Positions 34,675 to 41,785 of a stretch of 41,785 nt of DNA are shown here, one piece after another. The notes beneath the pieces are model-generated. The model was given only the letters and a program-made list of their open reading frames with translations. It ran no database searches and was not told the origin of the DNA. Position 1 is the first letter of the stretch. The number at the start of each line of letters is the position of its first letter. The stretch spans positions 1 through 41,785 of the forward strand of contig JACRKZ010000063.1 of NCBI GenBank assembly GCA_016235455.1. Direction: 5' to 3'. Origin of the DNA: Armatimonadota bacterium. GTDB taxonomy: Bacteria; Armatimonadota; UBA10988. The translations under genes were made by a program, and so were the position numbers.

Positions 34675-34847
34675 CCAGCCCCCCCTGTGGTCCCCCCGCG
34701 AGCGGGGGGACGGCTTCGGCGCGGACCCCGCGGGCCTGGCCGACTCCCTCCCCGCTCGCGGGGAGGGCTGGGGTGGGGGCCGTCTTGCGACCCATCGAAA
34801 CATTCGCCCCGGCGGATCACCGCTGCGCGCCTGGCGCCCAGCCCTCG
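34675..34847. repeat. GC-rich interspersed repeat, copy C
   Basis: This copy joins the left part seen in A (GTCCCCCCGCG, GGGGACGGCTTC) to the right part seen in B (CTTGCGACCCATCGAA and beyond), so it is the most complete unit. It starts 18 bases after the DUF559 gene stop and ends about 40 bases before the next gene. Confidence 0.8.
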
Positions 34848-34885
34848 CCTCGGAGTATCATCCCCCAACCAAGGATCACCCGACC

Positions 34886-35932
34886 ATGCGCAGCCTGACC
34901 CTCGTCGCCCTGCTTGCTAGCCTCACCGCTGCCCAACCGCCGGCCACCATCCGCGCCGACCAGCCCGGCGACCGCGCCGTCTACCAACGTGATGCCAGGG
35001 GCCACGCCGCGTTGCCCGTGGTCTGCACGCTGCCCGGCGATCCGGTCGAGGTGGTCGAGGTGCAGGCACAGAACCGCGCTACCGGGCAGCCCGTGGGCGA
35101 GTGGTTGGCGCTCGCCCTGACCGACGGCTCGTGGCGGGGCAAGCTGGTGCTGCCCACGGGTTGGTACAAGCTCGTGCTGCGCGCCAGGCGCGGGCCGGCC
35201 GTGGTCTCCGTGGGCGGTGTGGAGCATGTGGGCGTGGGCGAGGTGCTGATCACCTGCGGCCAGTCCAACTCGGCCAACCACGGTCAGCCGCCGCAGAGGG
35301 CGAGCGACGACCGCGTGTCGAGCCGCGACTTTGGGTCTGGCCGCTGGGCCCATGGCGACGATCCGCAGCCGGGCGCCACCGGCACCGGCGGTTCGCCGTG
35401 GGCGCTGCTCGGCGACCTGTTGGCCGACCGGCTCGATGCGCCGGTCGGACTGGTCTGCGTGGGTGTCGGTGGCACACCGGTGTCGTACTGGCTGCCCGGC
35501 CAGGCCGGCTATGCCCGCCTGAGGAGGGCGCTCGAACTCGTTGGCCCCCAGGGCGCTCGCGCGGTGCTGTGGCATCAGGGCGAGTCGGATTCCATCGCCG
35601 GCACCAGCGCCGATGAGTACGGGGCGCGGCTGCGCGCGACCATCGAGCAGTCGCGCCGCGACGGCGGCTGGGCCGTGCCGTGGGGCGTTGCCCTGGCCGC
35701 GTTCCATCCCGCCGCCGAGGCCACCGCCGAGCGCCAGGCCGCGGTGATCGCCGGGCAGCGCCGCGTCATCGCCGAGGTGCCGGACGTCTTCCTGGGCGCC
35801 GAGACCGACAGCTTCCACGAGCGCGGCATGTTGACCGACACGGTCCACTTCAACGCCAAGGGCTTGGCCGCCCATGCGCAGGGCTGGTTTGAGGCGCTGC
35901 TGCCACGGCTGGCCAAGCAGGAACGCGGCTGA
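34886..35932 (+). CDS. Secreted SGNH-type sialate O-acetylesterase-like protein
   Basis: 348 residues from the ATG at 34886 (AAGGAT upstream) with signal peptide MRSLTLVALLASLTAAQ. An N-terminal strand-rich domain (to ~110) precedes the SASA esterase domain: nucleophile block 'LITCGQSNSANHGQ' (Ser in GQSN), 'VGVGGTPVSYWLPG' for the oxyanion Gly, 'AVLWHQGESDS' with the conserved Gln-Gly-Glu-Ser, and 'DTVHFNAKGLAAHA' carrying the catalytic Asp-x-x-His. This family removes O-acetyl groups from sugars, such as sialic acids or hemicellulose. It fits the carbohydrate theme of the window. The 3' end is 31 bases from the aldo/keto reductase gene, so the two are probably co-transcribed. Confidence 0.88.
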   Translation: MRSLTLVALLASLTAAQPPATIRADQPGDRAVYQRDARGHAALPVVCTLPGDPVEVVEVQAQNRATGQPVGEWLALALTDGSWRGKLVLPTGWYKLVLRARRGPAVVSVGGVEHVGVGEVLITCGQSNSANHGQPPQRASDDRVSSRDFGSGRWAHGDDPQPGATGTGGSPWALLGDLLADRLDAPVGLVCVGVGGTPVSYWLPGQAGYARLRRALELVGPQGARAVLWHQGESDSIAGTSADEYGARLRATIEQSRRDGGWAVPWGVALAAFHPAAEATAERQAAVIAGQRRVIAEVPDVFLGAETDSFHERGMLTDTVHFNAKGLAAHAQGWFEALLPRLAKQERG

Positions 35933-35963
35933 CCTCGGCCAATCTGGCGCCACAGGAGCCACC

Positions 35964-36869
35964 ATGCAGACCATTCGCCTACCGTTCACCGGGTACCAGA
36001 CCTCGCGCCTCATCTTCGGCTGCATGAGGTTGCCCGGCGCCTATGCCGACGCGCGCCTGCCCATCCACGCCGCGCTGGAGGCCGGTATCGACTTCTTCGA
36101 CCACGCCGACATCTACGGCGGCGGCAACTGCGAAACCGTCTTCGGCAACGTCTGGGCCGATGGCGTGCGCCGCGACGAGATTGTGCTGCAGAGCAAGTGC
36201 GGCATCCGCCCGGGCCGCTACGACTACAGCTACGAGCACATCATGTCGTCGGTGGTGGCCAGCCTCAAGCGCCTGCAGACCGACTACCTGGACATCCTGC
36301 TGCTGCACCGCCCCGACCTGCTCATGGAGCCCGACGAGGTGGCCGAGGCGTTCGACGCGCTGCAGTCGTCGGGCAAGGTGCGCTACTTCGGCGTGAGCAA
36401 CTTCACGCCCGCGCTGCTCGACATGCTCAGCCCCAGCCTGACCCAGACGCTGGTAGCCAACCAGATCCAGCTCAGTCTGGCGCACTACGACGCCTTCGAC
36501 AGCTACCTGGTCAAAGGCTATGGTGAGGACCGTACGCCGACGCGCGGCGAGGGCATCATCGAGTACGCCATGACCAACGGCATCACCATCCAGGCCTACG
36601 GGCCGTTGGGCGGCGGCGGCATGATGCGGGCCGAGGCCGCCGAGAGCCCCGTCGGCGCCAAGCTGACCGAGTTGGCCGGCGAGTATGGTGTGTCGCGCGA
36701 GGCCATCGCCCTGGCCTGGCTGCTGCGGCATCCGGTGGGCATCATGCCCGTACTCGGCAGCATGAACCCCGCGCGCATTGCCAGCGCGGCCCAGGCCACC
36801 GACATCGAGCTGACCCGCGAGCAGTGGTATGAGCTGTACCTGGCGGCGCGTGGCCAACGCCTGCCTTAG
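35964..36869 (+). CDS. Aldo/keto reductase (YdhF-type)
   Basis: 301 residues from the ATG at 35964, preceded by CAGGAG. It is an NAD(P)H-dependent oxidoreductase with a TIM-barrel fold. The catalytic tetrad is present: Asp46 and Tyr51 in 'FFDHADIYGGG', Lys78 in 'VLQSKCGI', and His115 in 'DILLLHRPD'. Other family blocks are 'SGKVRYFGVSNFTPALLDML', 'ANQIQLSLAHYDAFD' and 'PVLGSMNPARI'. The closest match in style is E. coli YdhF. The substrate is unknown; a sugar aldehyde would fit the neighbourhood but that is only inference. A strong hairpin terminator follows 22 bases after the stop. Confidence 0.95.
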   Translation: MQTIRLPFTGYQTSRLIFGCMRLPGAYADARLPIHAALEAGIDFFDHADIYGGGNCETVFGNVWADGVRRDEIVLQSKCGIRPGRYDYSYEHIMSSVVASLKRLQTDYLDILLLHRPDLLMEPDEVAEAFDALQSSGKVRYFGVSNFTPALLDMLSPSLTQTLVANQIQLSLAHYDAFDSYLVKGYGEDRTPTRGEGIIEYAMTNGITIQAYGPLGGGGMMRAEAAESPVGAKLTELAGEYGVSREAIALAWLLRHPVGIMPVLGSMNPARIASAAQATDIELTREQWYELYLAARGQRLP

Positions 36870-36890
36870 CCCGATCCCACAAACCAGCGA

Positions 36891-36919
36891 GGCGGAGGAG
36901 CCAACGGCTCCTCCGCCTT
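36891..36919. terminator. Hairpin terminator between aldo/keto reductase and prepilin genes
   Basis: A perfect 12-pair stem (GGCGGAGGAGCC, 36891-36902; GGCTCCTCCGCC, 36906-36917) with a three-base loop is followed by TTCTGCTT. The genes on each side converge on it, so it may stop transcription in both directions. The T-tract is weak. Confidence 0.75.
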
Positions 36920-36950
36920 CTGCTTCACGGTCGGTGGGTACCGGCGGTGT

Positions 36951-37634
<684 letters not shown>

Positions 37635-37911
37635 CGAATACTCCCTCGCGGTGGCCAGACAAACGGCCCCATATGTACCTACCCAGGTGAATCAAGATAC
37701 AAACGCCATCTCAAAATTCGCCGCGGCGAGAGCTGACGCGGCGGCCGGGTCCACCAGGGCGTGCGCTGCGGTCGGGCAGGTGCGCGGCATCGCGCGGCCA
37801 AGTGCGCTGTGTGGCGGGCGCGGCCACCACGAGTGCCCGCGACCAGGTGTCTACATCACAGCGGACGGCGCGGAGCGCGCGCCGGCCGCGACCTAGGCGG
37901 ATCGGATCCTG

Positions 37912-38700
37912 ATGCTTAAACGCCTCCATCGACGCTTCGGCCTGTTCCGCGATCGGCGGCGGCCATGGCTTGACTGGGGCCAGGAGCAGAGCGAGATCGA
38001 CGACCGCAAGCTGGCGGCCAGCGGGCGCGTGCCAGCCAACGCGCCGTACCTGGTGCAGCGCTACCTGCGACCCAGTCCGGCCAGTATCGAGAATGTGCTG
38101 CGCGTGCGGCCCGAGGGTTCGCTCGTGCTGCACGCCAGCGCCCACCCGATCTCCGCGCGCCAGACGGTGGCCGAGGGTTCGGCCAGGTGGATTGCCTTGT
38201 TGGCCCTGTCGGTGCTGGCGCTCGGCGCGGGCCTCGCCACGCCTTGGGCCACGACGGCCATGGTGGCCGCGGTGCTGCTGGCCTTCAGCCTGGTGCGCCG
38301 GCAGCGGCAGGCTGGGCACGCCGCGCGGACGTTGCCGCACGAGGTGGAGGCGCATGGCCACGGCTTGGTGGTGCGCGACTACGCCGGCCATGCCGAGGCG
38401 CTGCCCTGGAGCCTGGTCGACTCGGCCTGGGTCGGCAATGGCGAGGTCATCGTGCGCCTGGCGCCGGTGCAGCGCACCACGCCGCGCCGGCTGCACCTGC
38501 GCGACGACGACGACGCGCGCCGGCTGCTGCGCGCGGTCGAGCTCACCCAGACCTGGGAGTCCGAAGGCGTGACGTTGCCCGACCTGCACGAGGAAGTGCC
38601 CGACGCGGCGCTCTCGCCGGTGCGCATGGACGGCTCGGGGGTCGACGCCGAGCGCGGGCTGAGCGTGGCCGAGGGCGAGCAGGAGGCGGTCGGTGAGTAG
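37912..38700 (+). CDS. Two-helix membrane protein, paralog pair copy 1
   Basis: 262 residues from the ATG at 37912. A hydrophilic N-terminal ~85 residues is followed by a hydrophobic hairpin (ALLALSVLALGAGLATPWA, then TTAMVAAVLLAFSLV). The cytoplasmic C-terminal domain has 'HGHGLVVRDYAGHAEALPWS', 'LVDSAWVGN' and 'DDDDARRLLRAVELTQTWES', and ends in 'ERGLSVAEGEQEAV'. The 'G(L)xVxDxxGxxxxLPWSxV' strand pattern resembles bacterial PH-like domains found next to membrane hairpins. Its 3' end overlaps the next gene by eight bases, and that gene has the same layout, so the pair is a tandem duplication. No named family can be given with confidence. Confidence 0.72.
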   Translation: MLKRLHRRFGLFRDRRRPWLDWGQEQSEIDDRKLAASGRVPANAPYLVQRYLRPSPASIENVLRVRPEGSLVLHASAHPISARQTVAEGSARWIALLALSVLALGAGLATPWATTAMVAAVLLAFSLVRRQRQAGHAARTLPHEVEAHGHGLVVRDYAGHAEALPWSLVDSAWVGNGEVIVRLAPVQRTTPRRLHLRDDDDARRLLRAVELTQTWESEGVTLPDLHEEVPDAALSPVRMDGSGVDAERGLSVAEGEQEAVGE

Positions 38701-39484
38701 GAAGCGGCATGGCGAGACGGCCACACCGAAGGCCGACGCCCAGCGCAAGCGCCGTGATCCGCCCGAGCCTGTCCATCGGCGGTTCCGGGCCTGGGCCCAA
38801 GACCGGGCCGCCGGCCGTCCTCGTCCAGAACACCTGCCGCCAGGGCTCGAACGGCTGGAGCGCGCGCTGGGCGTCGGCCCCGGTGGTTGTTTGACACTGC
38901 GTGTGCGATCGATCGAGATGCCGGCGGGTTGGGCCGGCCGCCGTAAGGACGTTCTGCTGGCCCTCAGTATCGTCAACGTGACCGCGCTTGTCTGGCTGGC
39001 GACGTTGCCGGCGAGCACGTGGTTGTATGGTGGTCTGTGCGTCCTCCAGATAGGGCTCGCGGCAAGCTGGCCCAAGTCCGTGAGATCGCCGGACTTGCCA
39101 GTAGAGATTCGCGGCCACGGATTGACCATTCATGATGGCCACGGGACGGCGGTCGCGGTGCCGTGGTCCAGGGTCAGCTCGGTAGCGCGGCCTGGGCCGC
39201 ACCTGTGTGGCGACATCGCTATCGACCTCAATCCCGTCATCACGGGGCTGCCGAGCCGGATCCTGGTGCACGGCTACACGCGCGACGCCGAACGGCTGCT
39301 CGCCGCCTGGGAGCTCATCGAGTCCTGGCGAGCAGCCGGCCTCTCGGTGCCGGGCATCGTGGTCGATGTGCCCGATAGCGCCTTGTCGCTCGCCCGACTG
39401 ACGAACGACGTGCCCGGTGACCGTGGCTTGAGTGTCGCGGACGATCCTGAGTCTCAGTCCACGGTCGCCAGCCGCAGCGCGTAG
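38693..39484 (+). CDS. Two-helix membrane protein, paralog pair copy 2
   Basis: 263 residues from a GTG at 38693 that lies inside the 3' end of copy 1. A basic N-terminus (SRKRHGETATPKADAQRKRR) precedes a hydrophobic hairpin (VLLALSIVNVTALVWLATLP, then LYGGLCVLQIGLAASW). The C-terminal domain has 'IRGHGLTIHDGHGTAVAVPW', 'RDAERLLAAWELIESWRAAG', 'IVVDVPDSALSLARL' and ends near 'DRGLSVADDPES', all parallel to copy 1. The first 30 residues are encoded by sequence that also encodes the end of copy 1 only in part, so the start is fairly secure. The 3' end overlaps the convergent DUF2239 gene by 31 bases. Confidence 0.72.
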   Translation: MSRKRHGETATPKADAQRKRRDPPEPVHRRFRAWAQDRAAGRPRPEHLPPGLERLERALGVGPGGCLTLRVRSIEMPAGWAGRRKDVLLALSIVNVTALVWLATLPASTWLYGGLCVLQIGLAASWPKSVRSPDLPVEIRGHGLTIHDGHGTAVAVPWSRVSSVARPGPHLCGDIAIDLNPVITGLPSRILVHGYTRDAERLLAAWELIESWRAAGLSVPGIVVDVPDSALSLARLTNDVPGDRGLSVADDPESQSTVASRSA

Positions 39485-40023
39485 CCCCGCACATCCTGTG
39501 GCCACTCGCCGATCAGTTCGGCCATCCGCGCCAATTCGCCGGCATACAGCGCTCGCGTGGCCTCTTCGTAGCCGGGCAGGTTGCCGCCCATGGTGGTCAT
39601 GAAGCGGTTGGCCGCATCACGCGCGGCGCGCACCGCGTCGTCGGGAGCGGCCTGGCGCATGGCGGCCTCCACCAGCTTGCGCAACGCCGCGGAGGCGCCG
39701 CTGGGCTGCTGCTCGAGCCACTCCCAGTGCCGCGGCAGCAGCGTCACCTCGCGCGCCGTGACGCCCAGTTTGGGCCGGCCAGGTCCGCTGCGTGGCGCGG
39801 GCTCGGCGAACAGCGGGTGCCGCGCCAGCCGCTCGATCACCTCGTCGGCCGTGCCGCGCAGGTCGAAATCCACCTGCCGCGCGGTCGTGTCGTCGAAGAT
39901 GAGCAGGCGGTCGCGCGCCGATTCGGCGGCCTGCGCCTTGACCGCGCGCAACATGGCCCGCACCTCGCCCGTGGCGATGCGCTGCTCACCCACAAATGCC
40001 GTGTACGTTCGTTCGCGCTCCAT
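39454..40023 (-). CDS. DUF2239 family protein
   Basis: 189 residues from the ATG at 40023 with GGAG upstream. The sequence follows the DUF2239 family throughout: 'YTAFVGEQRIATGEVRAML', 'LLIFDDTTARQVDFDLRG', 'GRPKLGVTAREVTLLPRHWE', 'WLEQQPSGASAALRKLVEAA' and 'RFMTTMGGNLPGYEEATRAL'. The RGRPKLG-like stretch looks like a short DNA-contacting AT-hook-type segment, and 'GVTAREVTLLPRHWEWL' is a conserved helix-turn region, but the function is unknown. The gene has its own sigma70-type promoter overlapped by a palindrome (40044-40088), so it is probably tightly regulated, perhaps by itself. It is transcribed opposite to its neighbours. Confidence 0.92.
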   Translation of the reverse strand: MERERTYTAFVGEQRIATGEVRAMLRAVKAQAAESARDRLLIFDDTTARQVDFDLRGTADEVIERLARHPLFAEPAPRSGPGRPKLGVTAREVTLLPRHWEWLEQQPSGASAALRKLVEAAMRQAAPDDAVRAARDAANRFMTTMGGNLPGYEEATRALYAGELARMAELIGEWPQDVRGYALRLATVD

Positions 40024-40043
40024 GGTCGTCTCCGCCTGCGCTT

Positions 40044-40088
40044 ATTTTACCCGGATAATATGACCTGTCAATATCATCCGGGTGAAAT
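40044..40088 (-). promoter_or_regulatory. Sigma70-type promoter and palindromic operator of the DUF2239 gene
   Basis: On the minus strand, -35 TTGACA (40066-40071), a 16-base spacer and -10 TAAAAT (40044-40049) lie 20 bases before the start codon. The same region is an imperfect palindrome: ACCCGGATAATAT on the left (40049-40061) and ATATCATCCGGGT on the right (40071-40083), flanked by TTTT and GAAA. A regulator bound here would cover both promoter boxes. Confidence 0.75.
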
Positions 40089-40254
40089 GGTGGGCCAAGG
40101 AGCGCCAAGCGCCGGCTTGGCACGTCACCCACATCACCTACCGGCATGGCTCGGACGGCCGGGTGCCAAGCTGGTGCTTGCCGCTCCCTGTGCCGTAACT
40201 GGCGGCGGCGCTGTTACGTTGCTACACTTGGGGTACAGGGCCGGGAGGATCGGC

Positions 40255-41241
40255 ATGGACAGGGGAGATCGCTGGTGGCAGTCGCCGTGGGCGATCGGCG
40301 TTGCGGTCAGCCTCATGCTCGGCTGCTGGCAGGTGGTCGATCGTGTCCGCGGCGGAAAGCCCTCAACGCACTCCGCCGAGTGTGCGTACGCCGTGTCGCC
40401 CGACGGCCAGGCCGTCGCCTACACGGGTGTGGGCGATGGCGGCACCGACCTCTGTCTGGCTGAGGTCGCCACGGGCCGGGTCACGGTCTTGGCCAAGACG
40501 CCTGAACTGGAGATCAGCCCGTGCTTCTCGCCCGACGGGCAACGCCTTGTGTTCGGTCGTGCGCGCGGTGAGTACGACGGCGCCGGCCTGTGGCTGCGCG
40601 ACCTGGCCACGGGCCAAGAGCAGCGGCTGACGCGCGGCGGCAAGTGGCATGACTGGCAGCCATCGTTCAGTGCCGACGGTCGAACGCTGCTGTTCACGCG
40701 GCGCAAGTGGCGGTCGGCCCATGTGCGCTCCCGGTATGCTCCCTGCCGGCTCTTCACGATGCGGCTCGGCGGCAAGCCCGTGGCCAGTGCCTTACCCGAG
40801 TGCACGTATCTGGCCGCGCCACGGTTCGTAGCGGCCGGTCGCTGGAGCGGGCAGGTGCTGGTGGGGGTGGTGCGCACCGATGCCGACATGCTGCGGCCCG
40901 GCCTGATCGACAGCGCGGGCCGACTCACCTGGTTGCCAGACCTGCCCGACGCAAGCGGAGTGGCCGCGGTAACTGGCGATGGCACGACCCTGTACTGCCA
41001 GGTGCGGCGCAAGCTGCCGGCCGACGAGGTGGTTCACCCACCGGAGCCGTCGGCGCCGGGCGCGTCAACGGAGGACGACACGGTCGACCTTGTGCGCGTA
41101 GACCTTGATACGGGTCGCCGCACCGTGCTGGCGCGTGGGTTCGAGGGCCACTGGTCCGCCAAGCCATCTGCTGTGCTGTGGAAGCCGTTGTTCCATGGCG
41201 GCGGCCCACGGCCTCGGCCGCTGGCTCCGCGCTGGTGGTGA
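40255..41241 (+). CDS. Membrane-anchored PD40/TolB-like propeller protein
   Basis: 328 residues from the ATG at 40255 (GGGAGG upstream). An uncleaved anchor or signal (WAIGVAVSLMLGCWQVVDRV) is followed by PD40 repeats: 'YAVSPDGQAVAYTGVGD', 'PCFSPDGQRLVFGRARGE', 'PSFSADGRTLLFTRRKW'. Each has the F-S-x-D-G-x-x-(L/V)-(A/V)-(F/Y) signature of the TolB/WD40-like class. The chain ends after a low-complexity region (PPEPSAPGASTEDD). The protein is shorter than a full TolB and lacks its N-terminal domain, so it is not the Tol-Pal component. It belongs to the same broad repeat class as the tandem paralogs at 1-4810 but is not a close copy of them. Role unknown. Confidence 0.8.
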   Translation: MDRGDRWWQSPWAIGVAVSLMLGCWQVVDRVRGGKPSTHSAECAYAVSPDGQAVAYTGVGDGGTDLCLAEVATGRVTVLAKTPELEISPCFSPDGQRLVFGRARGEYDGAGLWLRDLATGQEQRLTRGGKWHDWQPSFSADGRTLLFTRRKWRSAHVRSRYAPCRLFTMRLGGKPVASALPECTYLAAPRFVAAGRWSGQVLVGVVRTDADMLRPGLIDSAGRLTWLPDLPDASGVAAVTGDGTTLYCQVRRKLPADEVVHPPEPSAPGASTEDDTVDLVRVDLDTGRRTVLARGFEGHWSAKPSAVLWKPLFHGGGPRPRPLAPRWW

Positions 41242-41292
41242 GGGCGCCGTAGTGCTGCTGATGTCTTGATGGGAGCGCCGGAGGGTAGCGCG

Positions 41293-41573
41293 ATGGCAGA
41301 CGGTCCGTTGGCACGCAAGCGCCCGCTTGGGGCCCGCCGCAAGGCACGCCGCGCCGCCGTCGGGGTCGCGCTGTTCGTGCTCTACGAGCTCTTCATGGAC
41401 GGGTCGCGCGACCTGAGCCGTCGGTACCTGTCGCCACGCCGCTGGCGATCGGTGCTTTCGCGCTGCTGGCCACCGCGGTCTGGCGCGCACTGTTGCGGCG
41501 CGAGGCGCTCGACTTCCCCGAGCCCACACAGCATGTCTACCTGATGCCGGGCGGTGGCATCGCACGGAGGTAG
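41293..41573 (+). CDS. Small two-helix membrane protein, probably frameshifted
   Basis: The ATG at 41293 has GGAGGG upstream. The first frame encodes a basic N-terminus (RKRPLGARRKARRAA) and a hydrophobic segment (VGVALFVLYELFMDG), then becomes Arg/Ser-rich and unlike a protein. The neighbouring frame from about 41424 reads 'VPVATPLAIGAFALLATAVW', a good transmembrane helix, followed by 'RALLRREALDFPEPTQHVYL' and a stop at 41573. The span is two over a multiple of three, so one missing base near 41400-41425 would give a ~93-residue protein with two helices. No family recognised. Confidence 0.4.
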
Positions 41574-41577
41574 GCCA

Positions 41578-41609
41578 TGGCGGGCGGCCCAGGTTCGGGA
41601 GGCCCGCCA
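41578..41609. terminator. Possible hairpin between convergent genes
   Basis: TGGCGGGC (41578-41585) and GCCCGCCA (41602-41609) pair over eight bases with a 16-base loop. The gene to the left ends at 41573 and the one to the right ends at 41620, so the site fits a two-way terminator, but there is no T-tract. Confidence 0.35.
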
Positions 41610-41619
41610 CACCCCACCG

Positions 41620-41785
41620 CTACATGTACCGCCCCCGCAACGCTGCGCAGTTGAGCACCTTCTCGCGCAGGTCGTTGGTGGTATAGGCGTAGTGGTTGGT
41701 CGCCTCGAAACCCAACCGTGAATCGGCCCGTGCCAGCTCGCACAGTGTCTTGGCCACGGCGATCTCCTCATCGAGAATGGCCAGC
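41620..41785 (-). CDS. 3' end of an uncharacterised gene (enters from the right edge)
   Basis: The last 55 codons of a minus-strand gene: the frame is open from the window edge to a TAG at 41620-41622 and is clearly protein-like, with 'LAILDEEIAVAKTLCELARA', then 'DSRLGFEATNHYAYTTNDLR', and 'EKVLNCAALRGRYM' at the C-terminus. This helical tail with Arg-x-Gly-Phe-Glu-x-x-Asn-His-Tyr resembles the ends of large uncharacterised proteins (often annotated as sugar-hydrolase-like) in Planctomycetota and Armatimonadota, from memory only. The main domain is outside the window, so no function is given. Confidence 0.65.
   Translation of the reverse strand, partial: LAILDEEIAVAKTLCELARADSRLGFEATNHYAYTTNDLREKVLNCAALRGRYM

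Noticed and set aside
33605..34847. Proline/arginine-rich peptides such as PSPPRERGG encoded across the GC-rich repeats
   Set aside because: These are translations of the interspersed repeat in several frames and directions, not genes.
40084..40197. 37-codon GTG frame with 'AWHVTHITYR', slightly like the start of a RAYT transposase
   Set aside because: Too short, none of the catalytic motifs follow, and it stops at once; a chance resemblance cannot be excluded.

Overview
This is a GC-rich bacterial chromosome segment. I think it comes from a member of the Armatimonadota, with Planctomycetota or a related heterotrophic phylum as the alternative. The strongest pointer is a class III-type prepilin whose N-terminus ([19 protein letters not shown], then [11 protein letters not shown] and a Cys-containing SNLKQ block, then FADGHVK) is the form that recurs many times in Armatimonadota genomes. 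The mix of a sulfatase, carbohydrate-active enzymes, NHL/DOMON proteins and numerous paralogous envelope proteins fits. No rRNA, tRNA, CRISPR array or phage genes were seen.

Layout. (1) 1-4810, minus strand: three tandem paralogous exported beta-propeller proteins built on a repeated 'ADGRHWA' signature. The first is cut by the window edge and one carries a frameshift. (2) 4912-7945, plus: xerC-hslV-hslU, a site-specific recombinase coupled to the HslUV ATP-dependent protease. A long REPIN-like palindrome lies between hslV and hslU. (3) 7946-9950, plus: a GNAT acetyltransferase whose C-terminus is supplied by a second copy of that palindrome, a DUF1508 protein and a calcineurin-like lipoprotein. 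(4) 10067-13104, plus: six small genes arranged as three consecutive tandem paralog pairs, none of which I can name. (5) 13159-16874: a GH38 alpha-mannosidase-like enzyme with a Cys-rich insert (minus), diverging from a DUF1330 gene and a methyltransferase.

(6) 16959-27810, minus: a long, tightly spaced cluster that reads PhyH dioxygenase, DUF4139-like remnant, CHRD lipoprotein, PL22-like propeller, a 1260-residue DOMON/NHL protein, an NHL protein, and a GH16 glucanase with a one-base frameshift. It looks like a polysaccharide-processing operon. (7) 27903-33569: a beta-helix protein, a lipoprotein with an Hcp1 (type VI tube) domain, a Cys-type sulfatase and a clan-A-like glycosidase. (8) 33605-34847: a mobile-looking unit in which a DUF559 endonuclease is nested inside a degenerate Hint (intein-like) fold, bordered by three copies of a GC-rich interspersed repeat. 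(9) 34886-37634: an SGNH acetylesterase, an aldo/keto reductase, a terminator and the prepilin.

(10) 37912-41785: a fourth paralog pair (overlapping membrane proteins), a DUF2239 gene under a sigma70-type promoter overlaid by a strong palindromic operator, a PD40 propeller protein, a small frameshifted membrane protein and the 3' end of a further gene.

Recurring themes are local gene duplication, exported sugar-polymer enzymes, several families of interspersed palindromes, and an unusual number of apparent single-base frameshifts. The frameshifts may be assembly errors rather than biology. All functional calls rest on motif recognition by eye; no database search was possible.
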